Assembly (NCBI RefSeq): GCF_029522115.1
Contig: NZ_JAKWFK010000021.1
Span: forward strand, 1 to 64,000
Origin: Trinickia sp. Y13
GTDB lineage: Bacteria; Pseudomonadota; Gammaproteobacteria; Burkholderiales; Burkholderiaceae
DNA: 64,000 nucleotides
Direction of reading: 5' to 3'
Positions 9,544-19,561 of the stretch are shown here, in pieces (position 1 is the first letter of the stretch; each line of letters opens with the position of its first letter). The notes below the pieces were generated by a model that was not told the origin of the DNA, did not search any database, and saw only the letters and a program-made list of their open reading frames with translations. The translations under genes and the position numbers were made by a program.

Positions 9544-10047
9544 CTACTGCGGCCGCGGCAGCCCGTCGATCTTCATCCCGGGTTTGATGCCTTTCGCGGC
9601 GAACCAGCCTTTGGACATTTCGAGGGCGTAGACGCCGTTGTTGCGCGGACAGTGATTGTTGGTGGTCTCGGCCTGCATTTCGTCGATATCGGTGATCGTG
9701 CCGTCGGCTCGCATGAAGGCGATCGATAGCGGGATCAGCGTGTTCTTCATCCAAAAGCAGTGAACGGCGTTTTCACCGAAGACGAACAGCATGCCTTCGT
9801 TAGGCGCGAGTTGCGTCCGATACATGAGCCCTTGCTCGCGATCGGGATCGTTGGCGGCGACGGCCGCATCGATCACGAACATGCCGGCGGTCAATTTCAC
9901 GTGCGGGAACGCCTCGGGCGGCTTGGCACCGGCGGGCAAGGCTTGGGCAAAGGCCTGGCCGGGCGCGAGTTGCACGGCCGCGAGCGCGAAGGCGGACAAA
10001 GCGACGGCGGCGAAACGCGCCTGCCACGAGCGAATCGAGAATCGCAC
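9544..10047 (-). CDS. DUF192 exported protein
   Basis: This 167-residue protein belongs to the DUF192 family, whose function is not established. The core motifs are visible: [38 protein letters not shown] and a C-terminal [21 protein letters not shown] start at 10047 follows AAAAGGAG at good spacing, and residues 1 to about 37 read as a signal peptide ([13 protein letters not shown], then PGQAFAQA), so it acts outside the cytoplasm. An ATG at 10083 would give a 12-residue longer form with a poorer ribosome site. Confidence 0.88.
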   Translation of the reverse strand: MRFSIRSWQARFAAVALSAFALAAVQLAPGQAFAQALPAGAKPPEAFPHVKLTAGMFVIDAAVAANDPDREQGLMYRTQLAPNEGMLFVFGENAVHCFWMKNTLIPLSIAFMRADGTITDIDEMQAETTNNHCPRNNGVYALEMSKGWFAAKGIKPGMKIDGLPRPQ

Positions 10048-10131
10048 GAGAACACTCCTTTTGGACGACGAGAACCCGCGCATGTTACGCGAGCGGGCGC
10101 GAGCCGAGCAAAGTGCATGCGCCGAAACAAA

Positions 10132-10170
10132 AAAGAAAAGAAAAAGGCAGGCGCCTTGCGGCCGCCTGCC
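10132..10170 (-). terminator. Intrinsic terminator after the small exported peptide gene
   Basis: On the minus strand GGCAGGCG pairs with CGCCTGCC and is followed by a T-rich tract (10135-10145 read as A on the plus strand). It lies 60 bases after the stop of the gene at 10230-10418. Confidence 0.8.
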
Positions 10171-10229
10171 TTGCAACGCCGTAAAGAACGGCAGTACTGC
10201 TGGTTCTTGACTGCGTTGTTACGACAAAC

Positions 10230-10418
10230 TTACTCCGAAGCGCCCGAAGCGGCTTCTGCCTTGGCGGCCTTCTTCGCGTGCTTCTTGACGTGCTTCTTGA
10301 CGTGCTTCTTGGCGGGGGCCGTAGCAGCGGCCGGAGCCGAGGCTTCCGGAGCCGAAGCTTGTGCGAAAGCAGCCGTTGCGAACAGGCCAGCGACCAGAGC
10401 GGCGATCAGTTTGCTCAT
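10230..10418 (-). CDS. Small exported Ala/Lys/His-rich protein
   Basis: This 62-residue protein is not assigned to a known function. It has a clear signal peptide (MSKLIAALVAGLFATAAFAQ) and a mature part of about 42 residues that is Ala/Pro-rich, then strongly basic with the repeated unit KKHVKKHVKKHAKK, then acidic-neutral at the end. The ATG is preceded by GAGGAT at seven bases, and an intrinsic terminator follows, so it is probably a real monocistronic gene. Similar tiny proteins occur in Burkholderiaceae as hypothetical proteins. The basic repeat could bind metal through His, or an anionic polymer. Both are guesses. Confidence 0.75.
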   Translation of the reverse strand: MSKLIAALVAGLFATAAFAQASAPEASAPAAATAPAKKHVKKHVKKHAKKAAKAEAASGASE

Positions 10419-10783
10419 TTGTAAATCCTCAGCTTTAGTTAATTAACCAAATGACCCGGTCAATGAGTCATGTCGGTAAACGTGCCATCCACCTTTCGGT
10501 TGACAGCCGCATCAAACAAAATTGCCGACGCGTCTGCGAGCGCTTCGGTCGACGTTCCGCTTGGTGAAAGCAACACGGGGCGGCGGGGCCGAACGCGAAT
10601 GCCGGATAGCTTTCTAGCGGCATCTGCGTCGGATAACGCGCGACGCGCACTGGCGGTTGACGCGAAATTGTCGAACCTGCGGCAGCCGCATCGAAGGTGG
10701 CCTGGGCGAGGCGCGGCCTGCATGCCCGCCAGCACGGCGAAAAGCAAGAAACCTTGCTGGTGCGACACGTTAGTGATTCTCGC
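10419..10783. other. 365-bp stretch without a supported gene
   Basis: The right part lies 3' of the pseudouridine synthase gene and the left part must hold the leader of the small exported peptide. Two overlapping open frames (10460-10768 minus, 10470-10964 plus) lack ribosome sites and family features. I see nothing else definite. Confidence 0.5.
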
Positions 10784-11383
10784 TCAATCGGCCGTCCGTT
10801 TGGCGCGTTTGCGCGCAGCCATGCCCTCCCACGGTGCGCGGTGCGGCAATTCGCACCATTGGCCCGGGGCGAGGCCCAGCTTCATCAGATCGAGGGCACC
10901 GATGCCGGCGCGCACGAGGCGCAGCGTGGGAAAGCCGACGGCCGCGGTCATGCGCCGCACCTGACGATTCTTGCCCTCGGTGATTTCGAGCTCGATCCAT
11001 GTAGTGGGGATTGCTGCGCGGTAACGGATGGGCGGAACGCGAGGCCAGAGCGCCGCAGGCGCTTCGATGACGCGTGCGTGACACGGACGCGTCGTGTAAT
11101 CGCCGAGGTCGACGCCGGCCGCCAACTTGTCGAGCGCCGCCCGGTCGGGCTCGCCTTCCACTTGCGCCCAATAACGCTTGAGGAGCTTGTGACGCGGTTC
11201 GGCGATGCGCGCCTGCAAGGCGCCGTCGTCGGTGAGCAGCAGCAGCCCTTCGCTGTCGGCGTCGAGCCGGCCGGCGGGATAGACGCCGGGAACGTCCACC
11301 CAGTCGCCCAGCGAGGCATGGCGCTCGTGTGGCGAGAACTGGCAGATCGTGCCGTACGGTTTGTTGAGGGCGATGAGGCGCAT
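10784..11383 (-). CDS. rluE: RsuA-family rRNA pseudouridine synthase, RluE-like
   Basis: This 199-residue enzyme converts a uridine in rRNA to pseudouridine. The catalytic Asp lies in PAGRLDADSEGLLLLT, and the C-terminal TEGKNRQVRRMTAAVGFPTLRL is typical. It lacks the N-terminal S4 domain and has the length of RluE, which acts on 23S rRNA U2457 in E. coli; the exact target here is inferred. The ATG at 11383 fits the conserved start MRLIALNKPYG; the frame extends upstream with no similarity. It is transcribed divergently from icd. Confidence 0.88.
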   Translation of the reverse strand: MRLIALNKPYGTICQFSPHERHASLGDWVDVPGVYPAGRLDADSEGLLLLTDDGALQARIAEPRHKLLKRYWAQVEGEPDRAALDKLAAGVDLGDYTTRPCHARVIEAPAALWPRVPPIRYRAAIPTTWIELEITEGKNRQVRRMTAAVGFPTLRLVRAGIGALDLMKLGLAPGQWCELPHRAPWEGMAARKRAKRTAD

Positions 11384-11801
11384 GTGACTGAGTGAAGAAG
11401 CAGGTGCCGAGGCGCGCACTCGCCGAAACGAACGAGCCGCGCGCAGCGCGGCCTCCATGCTGCAGCGCGCTTGCCGCAGCGTTGCCAGGCGCGTCTATGG
11501 CAAATGGCGGAATCTTAATGCATAATACGGAACGCCTAAGTCTTTTGTCTTATATAAGACCCAAGACCGACCGCCTCGCTTGCCGGGCCACTGCGCTGGC
11601 GCCGGGCGCACGCTCATGCTTGCGCCGCCGTCGATTCGACGTGGGCTAGAATAGCCATCCAGCCGCATTGGCGCGGCCGCATCGAGCGCCGAACCGAAAA
11701 TTGGGCAAGTGCTGCGCGTCGGCGCACGGGAGATGAACGTCCCGTTGCGCGTGGCCGCGCATCGCTGCTTTCCACCCGCACAGCCAACACTGGAGTCGAT
11801 C
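11384..11801. other. Divergent intergenic region upstream of icd
   Basis: No gene is supported in this 418-bp region between the divergent pseudouridine synthase and icd genes. A candidate -10 element TAATAC lies at 11523-11528, though no good -35 is visible at standard spacing, and it is followed closely by the palindrome at 11547-11560. The icd ribosome site GGAG is at 11792-11795. Confidence 0.5.
11547..11560. promoter_or_regulatory. 14-bp palindromic operator candidate upstream of icd
   Basis: GTCTTATATAAGAC is a perfect 14-bp inverted repeat, AT-rich in an otherwise GC-rich window. It lies about 20 bp after a candidate -10 and 240 bp before the icd start, a position expected for a repressor site. 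GntR-family regulators recognise short palindromes of this kind; the regulator here is unknown. Confidence 0.5.
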
Positions 11802-13058
11802 ATGCCGTATCAGCACATCAAGGTTCCGACGGGCGGTGACAAGATCACCGTCAACGCGGACTTTTCGCTCAACGTTTCCGATCAGCCGATCATTCCGTAC
11901 ATCGAGGGTGACGGCACGGGCTTCGACATCACGCCCGTGATGATCAAGGTGGTCGACGCGGCGGTCGAAAAGGCGTACGGCGGCAAGCGCAAGATCCACT
12001 GGATGGAAATCTACGCGGGCGAGAAGGCGACCAAGATCTACGGCCCGGACGTCTGGCTGCCCGAAGAAACGCTGCAAGTGCTCAAAGAGTACGTCGTTTC
12101 GATCAAGGGGCCGCTCACGACGCCCGTCGGCGGCGGCATCCGTTCGTTGAACGTCGCGTTGCGCCAAGAGCTAGACCTGTATGTCTGCTTGCGCCCGGTG
12201 CAATATTTCAAGGGTGTTCCTTCGCCGGTGCGCGAGCCGGAGAAGACCCACATGGTGATCTTCCGCGAGAATTCGGAAGACATCTACGCCGGCATCGAAT
12301 GGGCGGCGGAATCGGAACAGGCCAAGAAGGTCATCAAGTTCCTGCGCGAAGAAATGGGTGTGAAGAAGATTCGCTTCCCCGAAACGTCGGGCATCGGCAT
12401 CAAGCCGGTTTCGCGTGAAGGCACGGAGCGTTTGGTGCGCAAGGCGATCCAATACGCGATCGACAACGATCGCCGCTCGGTCACGCTCGTGCACAAGGGC
12501 AACATCATGAAGTTCACCGAAGGCGCATTCCGCGATGCGGGCTATGCGCTGGCTCAGAAGGAGTTCGGTGCGGAACTGATCGACGGCGGCCCGTGGATGA
12601 AGTTCAAGAACCCGAAGACGGGCAACGATATCGTCGTGAAGGACGTGATCGCCGACGCATTCCTGCAGCAAATCTTGCTGCGCCCGGCGGAATACGACGT
12701 CATCGCCACGCTGAACCTGAACGGCGACTACATCTCGGACGCACTGGCCGCGCAAGTTGGTGGCATCGGCATCGCCCCGGGCGCGAATATGTCCGATTCG
12801 GTGGCCATGTTCGAAGCCACGCACGGCACGGCGCCCAAGTACGCGGGTAAGGACTATGTGAACCCGGGCTCGGAGATCCTGTCGGCCGAAATGATGCTGC
12901 GTCATATGGGTTGGACGGAAGCGGCCGATGTGATCATCTCCTCGATGGAGAAGTCGATCCTGCAAAAGCGCGTGACGTACGACTTCGCGCGTTTGATGGA
13001 AGGCGCGACGCAGGTTTCCTGCTCGGGCTTCGGTCAGGTGCTGATCGAGAATATGTAA
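11802..13058 (+). CDS. icd: NADP-type isocitrate dehydrogenase
   Basis: This 418-residue enzyme oxidises isocitrate to 2-oxoglutarate and CO2 in the citric acid cycle. The length matches the E. coli enzyme (416). The substrate loop [15 protein letters not shown] is present with Ser115, equivalent to the serine phosphorylated by AceK in E. coli, and the metal-binding motif [20 protein letters not shown] is intact. The ATG at 11802 follows GGAG by six bases; the frame starts earlier but the extension has no similarity. An intrinsic terminator follows. Confidence 0.97.
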   Translation: MPYQHIKVPTGGDKITVNADFSLNVSDQPIIPYIEGDGTGFDITPVMIKVVDAAVEKAYGGKRKIHWMEIYAGEKATKIYGPDVWLPEETLQVLKEYVVSIKGPLTTPVGGGIRSLNVALRQELDLYVCLRPVQYFKGVPSPVREPEKTHMVIFRENSEDIYAGIEWAAESEQAKKVIKFLREEMGVKKIRFPETSGIGIKPVSREGTERLVRKAIQYAIDNDRRSVTLVHKGNIMKFTEGAFRDAGYALAQKEFGAELIDGGPWMKFKNPKTGNDIVVKDVIADAFLQQILLRPAEYDVIATLNLNGDYISDALAAQVGGIGIAPGANMSDSVAMFEATHGTAPKYAGKDYVNPGSEILSAEMMLRHMGWTEAADVIISSMEKSILQKRVTYDFARLMEGATQVSCSGFGQVLIENM

Positions 13059-13110
13059 GTGTTGGTCGAGAATATGTGACACGCACGGCAGTCTTGCGTA
13101 GGCTGCTGCG

Positions 13111-13150
13111 AACCCCGGCGGATGCTTCTTGCCCGCCGGGGTTTTTCTTT
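13111..13150 (+). terminator. Intrinsic terminator of icd
   Basis: AACCCCGGCGG and CCCGCCGGGGTT pair around a short loop and are followed by TTTTTCTTT, about 50 bases after the icd stop. Confidence 0.88.
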
Positions 13151-13206
13151 CGATGGTGCGATAACGCATCGCATGCAATAGTTCCGACCTTTTTGGATAT
13201 TGCCCA

Positions 13207-13665
13207 GTGAACGCTTCGATTTCGATTCGCTCATTCGAGCCGCGCGATTTATCCGAAACAGCGCGATTGTTCGATTTATATCGACAATTCTATGAACAGC
13301 GCCCCGATTTGATGCACGCCGAGCGATTCATTCGCGCGCGCACGGAAAATGGCGACTCGGTCGTGCTGGTCGCCGACGACGGTGAGGGCACGCTCGCGGG
13401 ATTCTGTCAGCTTTACCCGTCGTTTTGCTCGGTGGCGGCGGCCCCGATCTACGTGCTGTACGACTTGTTCGTCGAACGGCGGGCGCGGCGCTTGGGCGTC
13501 GCGCGGGCCTTGCTCGCAGCCGCACACACCCGCGCTCTAGCGGACGGCAAGGTTAGAATGGATTTGACCACCGCCAAGACGAACGTGACGGCGCAGGCGT
13601 TGTACGAATCGATGGGATGGCGCCGCGACGAGGTGTTTTTCACTTACACGCTGGCGGTGCGTTGA
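13207..13665 (+). CDS. GNAT-family N-acetyltransferase
   Basis: This 152-residue protein has the Gcn5-related acetyltransferase fold: the acetyl-CoA-binding motif in YDLFVERRARRLGVARALL (residues about 88-108) and the C-terminal ALYESMGWRRDEVFFTYTL. It should transfer an acetyl group from acetyl-CoA to an amine, but the acceptor cannot be told from sequence. The start is GTG at 13207, just after the icd terminator, so it probably has its own promoter. Confidence 0.88.
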   Translation: MNASISIRSFEPRDLSETARLFDLYRQFYEQRPDLMHAERFIRARTENGDSVVLVADDGEGTLAGFCQLYPSFCSVAAAPIYVLYDLFVERRARRLGVARALLAAAHTRALADGKVRMDLTTAKTNVTAQALYESMGWRRDEVFFTYTLAVR

Positions 13666-13734
13666 TGCTGCACGAAAGGGGCGCCGTGGTGCGGCTCGCA
13701 GGTGCAAGGCCTAGGCGCGGCCTCCTTTCCGGCG

Positions 13735-13758
13735 AAAAAAACCCGGCCGAAGCCGGGC
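13735..13758 (-). terminator. Intrinsic terminator of the cold-shock gene
   Basis: On the minus strand CCCGGC and GCCGGG flank a TTCG tetraloop and are followed by seven T residues, 28 bases after the csp stop. Confidence 0.88.
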
Positions 13759-13786
13759 TTTCATAGGCGCTGCCGTCGAGGCAGTC

Positions 13787-13993
13787 TTAAGCTGCAGACT
13801 GAATGTTCGACGCCTGCTTGCCCTTCGGTCCTTGGACGACCTCAAAGCTCACCTTCTGACCTTCCTTGAGCGTTTTGAAACCGTTCATTTGGATGGCCGA
13901 GAAGTGCGCAAACAGATCCTCGCCGCCTTCATCGGGCGTGATGAATCCGAAGCCTTTCGCGTCATTGAACCATTTGACCGTACCAGTTGCCAT
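13787..13993 (-). CDS. cspA: Cold-shock domain protein
   Basis: This 68-residue protein is a single OB-fold cold-shock domain that binds single-stranded RNA and DNA and acts as an RNA chaperone. The RNA-binding motifs are RNP1 KGFGFI at residues 13-18 and RNP2 LFAHF at 27-31. The ribosome site AGGGGA at 14001-14006 is seven bases from the ATG. Whether it is cold-induced cannot be seen; the long gene-free region upstream leaves space for a structured leader as in E. coli cspA. The family has several paralogs, so the symbol is approximate. Confidence 0.95.
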   Translation of the reverse strand: MATGTVKWFNDAKGFGFITPDEGGEDLFAHFSAIQMNGFKTLKEGQKVSFEVVQGPKGKQASNIQSAA

Positions 13994-14565
13994 ACCAACT
14001 TCCCCTGTAACTCATGTCCCACGAGCCTGCTCGAAAAGCTCGACAGCCGCATGATGCAGCCGCCCCCTCCGCACTAGCTCACCTCGGCATTTTTTTTCGT
14101 ACGTCCACTTCTTGGCTAGCTGAAAAAAGTGCCAGCTTGATTGTTGGATCTCTTTAAGCAGGTGTCAAGTGAATTTTGAGATGTTCGATGGAGCATTGCT
14201 TCGAGCACCGATTTTCAGGGTTTCTCCCGCGTAGAGTTTGTGCGCTAGCGCAAGCGGCGGCTCTTGAAAAGTCGCATAATCGACTCAGATGTGTCCGGTG
14301 CCCGATGCCGCGAAGCGCGGCCGGCGGCCGGGGTGGGCGTCGAGAAGCTCGGCACGCTCTGTGCGATACTCGATGCGGTCGCTACGATCGCTGCGGCGGG
14401 AAGCCGCGGCGGCGAGCATGGCGGCGGCGCGAATAGGCGCATGATGCGGGAAGCGGCGGCGATCGGCGCGCGAGTGGGCGCGCGGCGGCGGCGGCCCGGT
14501 CCACCAACCGGTCGGTCGGGTCTTGGCAGCATTGCGAGCCCGTCCGAGTTGTTTAGAATGGGTGT
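13994..14565. other. Divergent region between cspA and clpS
   Basis: No gene is supported in these 572 bases. The left part is the cspA leader and promoter region on the minus strand, with a T8 tract at 14090-14097 and a small inverted repeat (CTCGAAAAGCTCGA) near 14026. A 12-bp perfect palindrome TGCGCTAGCGCA lies at 14241-14252. The right part carries the clpS promoter candidate at 14532-14559. Open frames here overlap clpS in antisense and are not credible. Confidence 0.5.
14532..14559 (+). promoter_or_regulatory. Sigma-70-like promoter placed for a leaderless clpS mRNA
   Basis: TTGCGA at 14532-14537 and TAGAAT at 14554-14559 are separated by 16 bp. The clpS ATG begins only seven bases after the -10 hexamer, where transcription would be expected to start. 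No clear ribosome-binding site precedes the ATG. Confidence 0.45.
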
Positions 14566-14876
14566 ATGGCGATTATCCCGGACAAGCAGGATGGCACCGT
14601 ACTGGAGCGGCAGGAAAAAGCGCTGAAACCGCCGTCCATGTACAAGGTTGTCTTGCTCAATGACGATTTCACGCCAATGGAATTTGTCGTGATGATCGTG
14701 CAGGAATATTTCAACAAAGATAGAGAGACCGCTACGCAGATCATGCTGAAGGTGCATCGCGAAGGGCGGGGGGTATGTGGGGTCTATACGCGGGACATCG
14801 CGTCGACCAAGGTCGAGCAAGTAGTTACCCACGCACGGCAAGCAGGGCATCCGCTGCAGTGCGTGATGGAGGAAGC

Positions 14877-14880
<4 letters not shown>
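14566..14880 (+). CDS. clpS: ATP-dependent Clp protease adaptor ClpS
   Basis: This 104-residue adaptor binds the ClpA N-domain and delivers N-end-rule substrates to ClpAP. The conserved core [21 protein letters not shown] (about residues 29-49) and the substrate-pocket region around [17 protein letters not shown] are intact. It overlaps clpA by ATGA, so the two are translationally coupled. The ATG lacks a good ribosome site and sits directly after a promoter-like sequence. A later ATG at 14638 would remove the N-terminal tail that normally regulates ClpA, so 14566 is preferred. Confidence 0.96.
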
Positions 14881-17174
<2,294 letters not shown>

Positions 17175-17207
17175 ACGGGTAGCACTGGCGGATCGGGGTT
17201 CGCCAAA

Positions 17208-17247
17208 GAAAACGGCGCTTCGCAGTTCGAAGCGCCGTTTTCGTTTT
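17208..17247. terminator. Intrinsic terminator between convergent clpA and dut
   Basis: AAAACGGCGCTTCG pairs with CGAAGCGCCGTTTT around a five-base loop and is followed on the plus strand by CGTTTTT. The A-rich left flank makes it usable by the convergent dut transcript as well. Confidence 0.88.
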
Positions 17248-17274
17248 TGCGCGTGCCGTGACGCTAGCGATCGA

Positions 17275-17721
17275 TCAATGCTTGCCTGTGCTGCCGAACC
17301 CGCCCGCGCCGCGTTCGCTCGCGGGGAATTCGTCGACAATATTGAACTGGGCCTGCACGACGGGCACGATGACGAGTTGCGCGAGGCGCTCCATGGGATT
17401 CAACGTGAACGTCGTATGGCCGCGGTTCCAAGTCGAGATCATCAGCTCTCCCTGGTAATCGGAATCGATCAAGCCGACCAGATTGCCGAGCACGATCCCA
17501 TGCTTGTGGCCCAAGCCCGAGCGCGGCAGGATCAACGCCGCATAGCCAGGATCGCCGACATGGATCGCAAGACCGGTCGGCACGAGCGCCGTTTGCCCCG
17601 GTTCGAGGGTGATCGACGCCTCGATCGCGGCGCGCAAGTCCAGGCCCGCGCTGCCCGTTGTGGCATAGGCGGGGAGGTAATCGCGCATGCGCGCGTCGAG
17701 GATTTTCAGGTCGAGTTTCAT
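17275..17721 (-). CDS. dut: Deoxyuridine 5'-triphosphate nucleotidohydrolase (dUTPase)
   Basis: This 148-residue enzyme hydrolyses dUTP to dUMP and pyrophosphate, supplying dTMP synthesis and keeping uracil out of DNA. All motifs of the trimeric family are present: [28 protein letters not shown] and the C-terminal [10 protein letters not shown] lid. The ATG at 17721 matches the family start MKLDLKILD. It lies 102 bases downstream of coaBC on the same strand, a common pairing. Confidence 0.96.
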   Translation of the reverse strand: MKLDLKILDARMRDYLPAYATTGSAGLDLRAAIEASITLEPGQTALVPTGLAIHVGDPGYAALILPRSGLGHKHGIVLGNLVGLIDSDYQGELMISTWNRGHTTFTLNPMERLAQLVIVPVVQAQFNIVDEFPASERGAGGFGSTGKH

Positions 17722-17823
17722 AGATGAATGAACAGGCATAAAAGCCGCAAGGTAAGGTCCGGTGCCATCGGCGCGGATCCGCGCCGAGCACTCATTGGGC
17801 CGCGGGCTCGGCGCGCTTGGCCA

Positions 17824-19038
17824 TCACGAAATGAGACTCGTATCGGGTAGCCGTCGCGCGATCTCGGCGATCAGCACGCTCGCAAGCGTGTCCTTGTCGG
17901 CGCGGGGCAAATGCTTCGCACCCGTGGCATCGAACAAGATCACCTCGTTATCGTCGCGGCCGAACGTGGCCGGTCCGAGATTGCCGACGATGAGCGGGAC
18001 GTTCTTCTTCAGGCGTTTTTGTTCGCCGTTGGCGGCCAAATCCCCGCTTTCGGCCGCGAAGCCGACGCAGTATGGCGCATTGGGCAGTTTCGCAACGGTC
18101 GCGAGAATATCGGGATTTTCGACGAACGAAAGCGTCGGAACGGCTTGCCCCGCCGTTTTCTTGATCTTGTGCGGACTCGTTTGGGTCACGCGCCAGTCGG
18201 CTACCGCCGCCACGGCGATGAATACGTCCGAATCCGCGACCGATTGCATGACGGCGTCGTACATCTGCTGCGCGGTTTCGACGTCCTCGCGCTCGACGCC
18301 CCATGGGGTCGACAGCGCCACGGGACCAGCGATCAAACGCACTTCGGCGCCGGCTTGCTGCGCAGCGCGGGCAAGTGCGAAGCCCATCTTGCCGCTCGAC
18401 CGATTCGTGATGCCGCGCACGGGGTCGATCGGTTCGAACGTCGGCCCGGCCGTAACAAGCACACGCCGGCCCGCGAGCAGTTTCGGCCGGAAGAACGAGA
18501 CGAGCGCCTCGAAGGCGTCTTCCGGTTCGATCATGCGGCCTTCGCCCACCTCGCCGCAGGCTTGCGACCCGGCGTCGGGACCGAGAATGACGACGCCGTC
18601 GGCGCGCAATTGCGCGACGTTGCGTTGGGTGGCGGGATGCGCCCACATCTGCCGGTTCATCGCGGGCACGACGAGCAGCGGGCACTCGCGGGCGAGGCAA
18701 AGGATCGAGAGCAGATCGTCGGCCCGCCCGTGGGCGAGCTTGGCCAGGAAGTCGGCCGATGCCGGTGCGATCACGATCGCGTGCGCCGCGCGCGATAGAT
18801 CGATGTGCGGCATGTTGTTGTCGATGCGCGCATCCCATTGGCTCGTGAACACGGGCCTGCCCGAGAGCGCTTGCATCGTGACCGGCGTGATGAACTGCGT
18901 CGCCGCGTCCGTCATCGCGACCTGGACGGTCGCGCCGGCCTTGGTCATCAAGCGCGTCAGTTCTGCGATCTTGTAGCTAGCGATGCCGCCCGTCATGCCG
19001 AGCAGCAGATGTTTGCCTGCGAGTTCCGCGGTTGCCAA
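17824..19038 (-). CDS. coaBC: Bifunctional phosphopantothenoylcysteine decarboxylase / phosphopantothenate-cysteine ligase
   Basis: This 404-residue enzyme makes 4'-phosphopantetheine for coenzyme A in two steps. The N-terminal FMN-dependent decarboxylase half shows GMTGGIASYK, the catalytic His region MPHIDLSRAAHAIVIAPASA and PAMNRQMW. The C-terminal ligase half shows VLVTAGPTFEPIDPVRGITNRSSGKMG and the lysine-rich KRLKKNVPLIVGN loop. TTG at 19038 follows GGAGG at six bases and is preferred over the GTG at 19056, which has no ribosome site. Overlap or near-contact with lspA (19 bases) suggests one operon. Confidence 0.95.
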   Translation of the reverse strand: MATAELAGKHLLLGMTGGIASYKIAELTRLMTKAGATVQVAMTDAATQFITPVTMQALSGRPVFTSQWDARIDNNMPHIDLSRAAHAIVIAPASADFLAKLAHGRADDLLSILCLARECPLLVVPAMNRQMWAHPATQRNVAQLRADGVVILGPDAGSQACGEVGEGRMIEPEDAFEALVSFFRPKLLAGRRVLVTAGPTFEPIDPVRGITNRSSGKMGFALARAAQQAGAEVRLIAGPVALSTPWGVEREDVETAQQMYDAVMQSVADSDVFIAVAAVADWRVTQTSPHKIKKTAGQAVPTLSFVENPDILATVAKLPNAPYCVGFAAESGDLAANGEQKRLKKNVPLIVGNLGPATFGRDDNEVILFDATGAKHLPRADKDTLASVLIAEIARRLPDTSLIS

Positions 19039-19057
19039 GCTTTGCCTCCGAAGCACG

Positions 19058-19561
19058 TCAGCGCGCGCCGCGCACGCGCCGCAACTCGTCGATCACGAGC
19101 AGCGCGGCGCCAATGACGATCGCACTGTCCGCGAGGTTGAATGCCGGCCAGTGCCAATTGCCCACGTGGAAATCGAGGAAGTCGATCACTCGCCCGTGCA
19201 CCAGGCGATCGATGACATTGCCTAGCGCGCCCCCCATGATCAGCGCGAGCGCCGTGCAAAACAAGCGCTGATTGCCGTGGCGCTTGAGCAAATAGACGAT
19301 GACGCATGCGGCGATCACGCCCAGCCCCGTGAACGCCCAGCGCTGCCAGCCGCTTGCGCTGGACAGAAAGCTGAACGCCGCCCCGCGATTGAAAATCAGC
19401 AGGAAGTTGAAGAACGGTGTGACCGCGTGCGGCGTGGCATAGGCAAATACTTTGGTGACGGCGATCTTCGTCAACTGGTCGAACAAGATGACGATCAACG
19501 AGATACCGAGCCATGGGGCGAGGGAAGCGCCGCTCGCCTGCATCGAACGCGATTTCGCCAT
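19058..19561 (-). CDS. lspA: Lipoprotein signal peptidase (signal peptidase II)
   Basis: This 167-residue inner-membrane aspartyl protease removes signal peptides from prolipoproteins after diacylglyceryl transfer. Four hydrophobic helices are visible, and the catalytic Asp residues sit in [10 protein letters not shown] and FNLADSAI. The ATG at 19561 overlaps the ileS stop by one base (TAATG), a classic ileS-lspA coupling. Confidence 0.96.
   Translation of the reverse strand: MAKSRSMQASGASLAPWLGISLIVILFDQLTKIAVTKVFAYATPHAVTPFFNFLLIFNRGAAFSFLSSASGWQRWAFTGLGVIAACVIVYLLKRHGNQRLFCTALALIMGGALGNVIDRLVHGRVIDFLDFHVGNWHWPAFNLADSAIVIGAALLVIDELRRVRGAR

Noticed and set aside
10460-10768. A 102-codon minus-strand frame with a weak signal-like start
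   Set aside because: It begins at GTG without a ribosome site, becomes Arg-rich and is overlapped by an equally open plus-strand frame. It looks like a chance frame of GC-rich DNA.
14245-14850. A 201-codon minus frame overlapping clpS
   Set aside because: It covers the clpS gene in antisense and the intergenic region, with no ribosome site or family resemblance.
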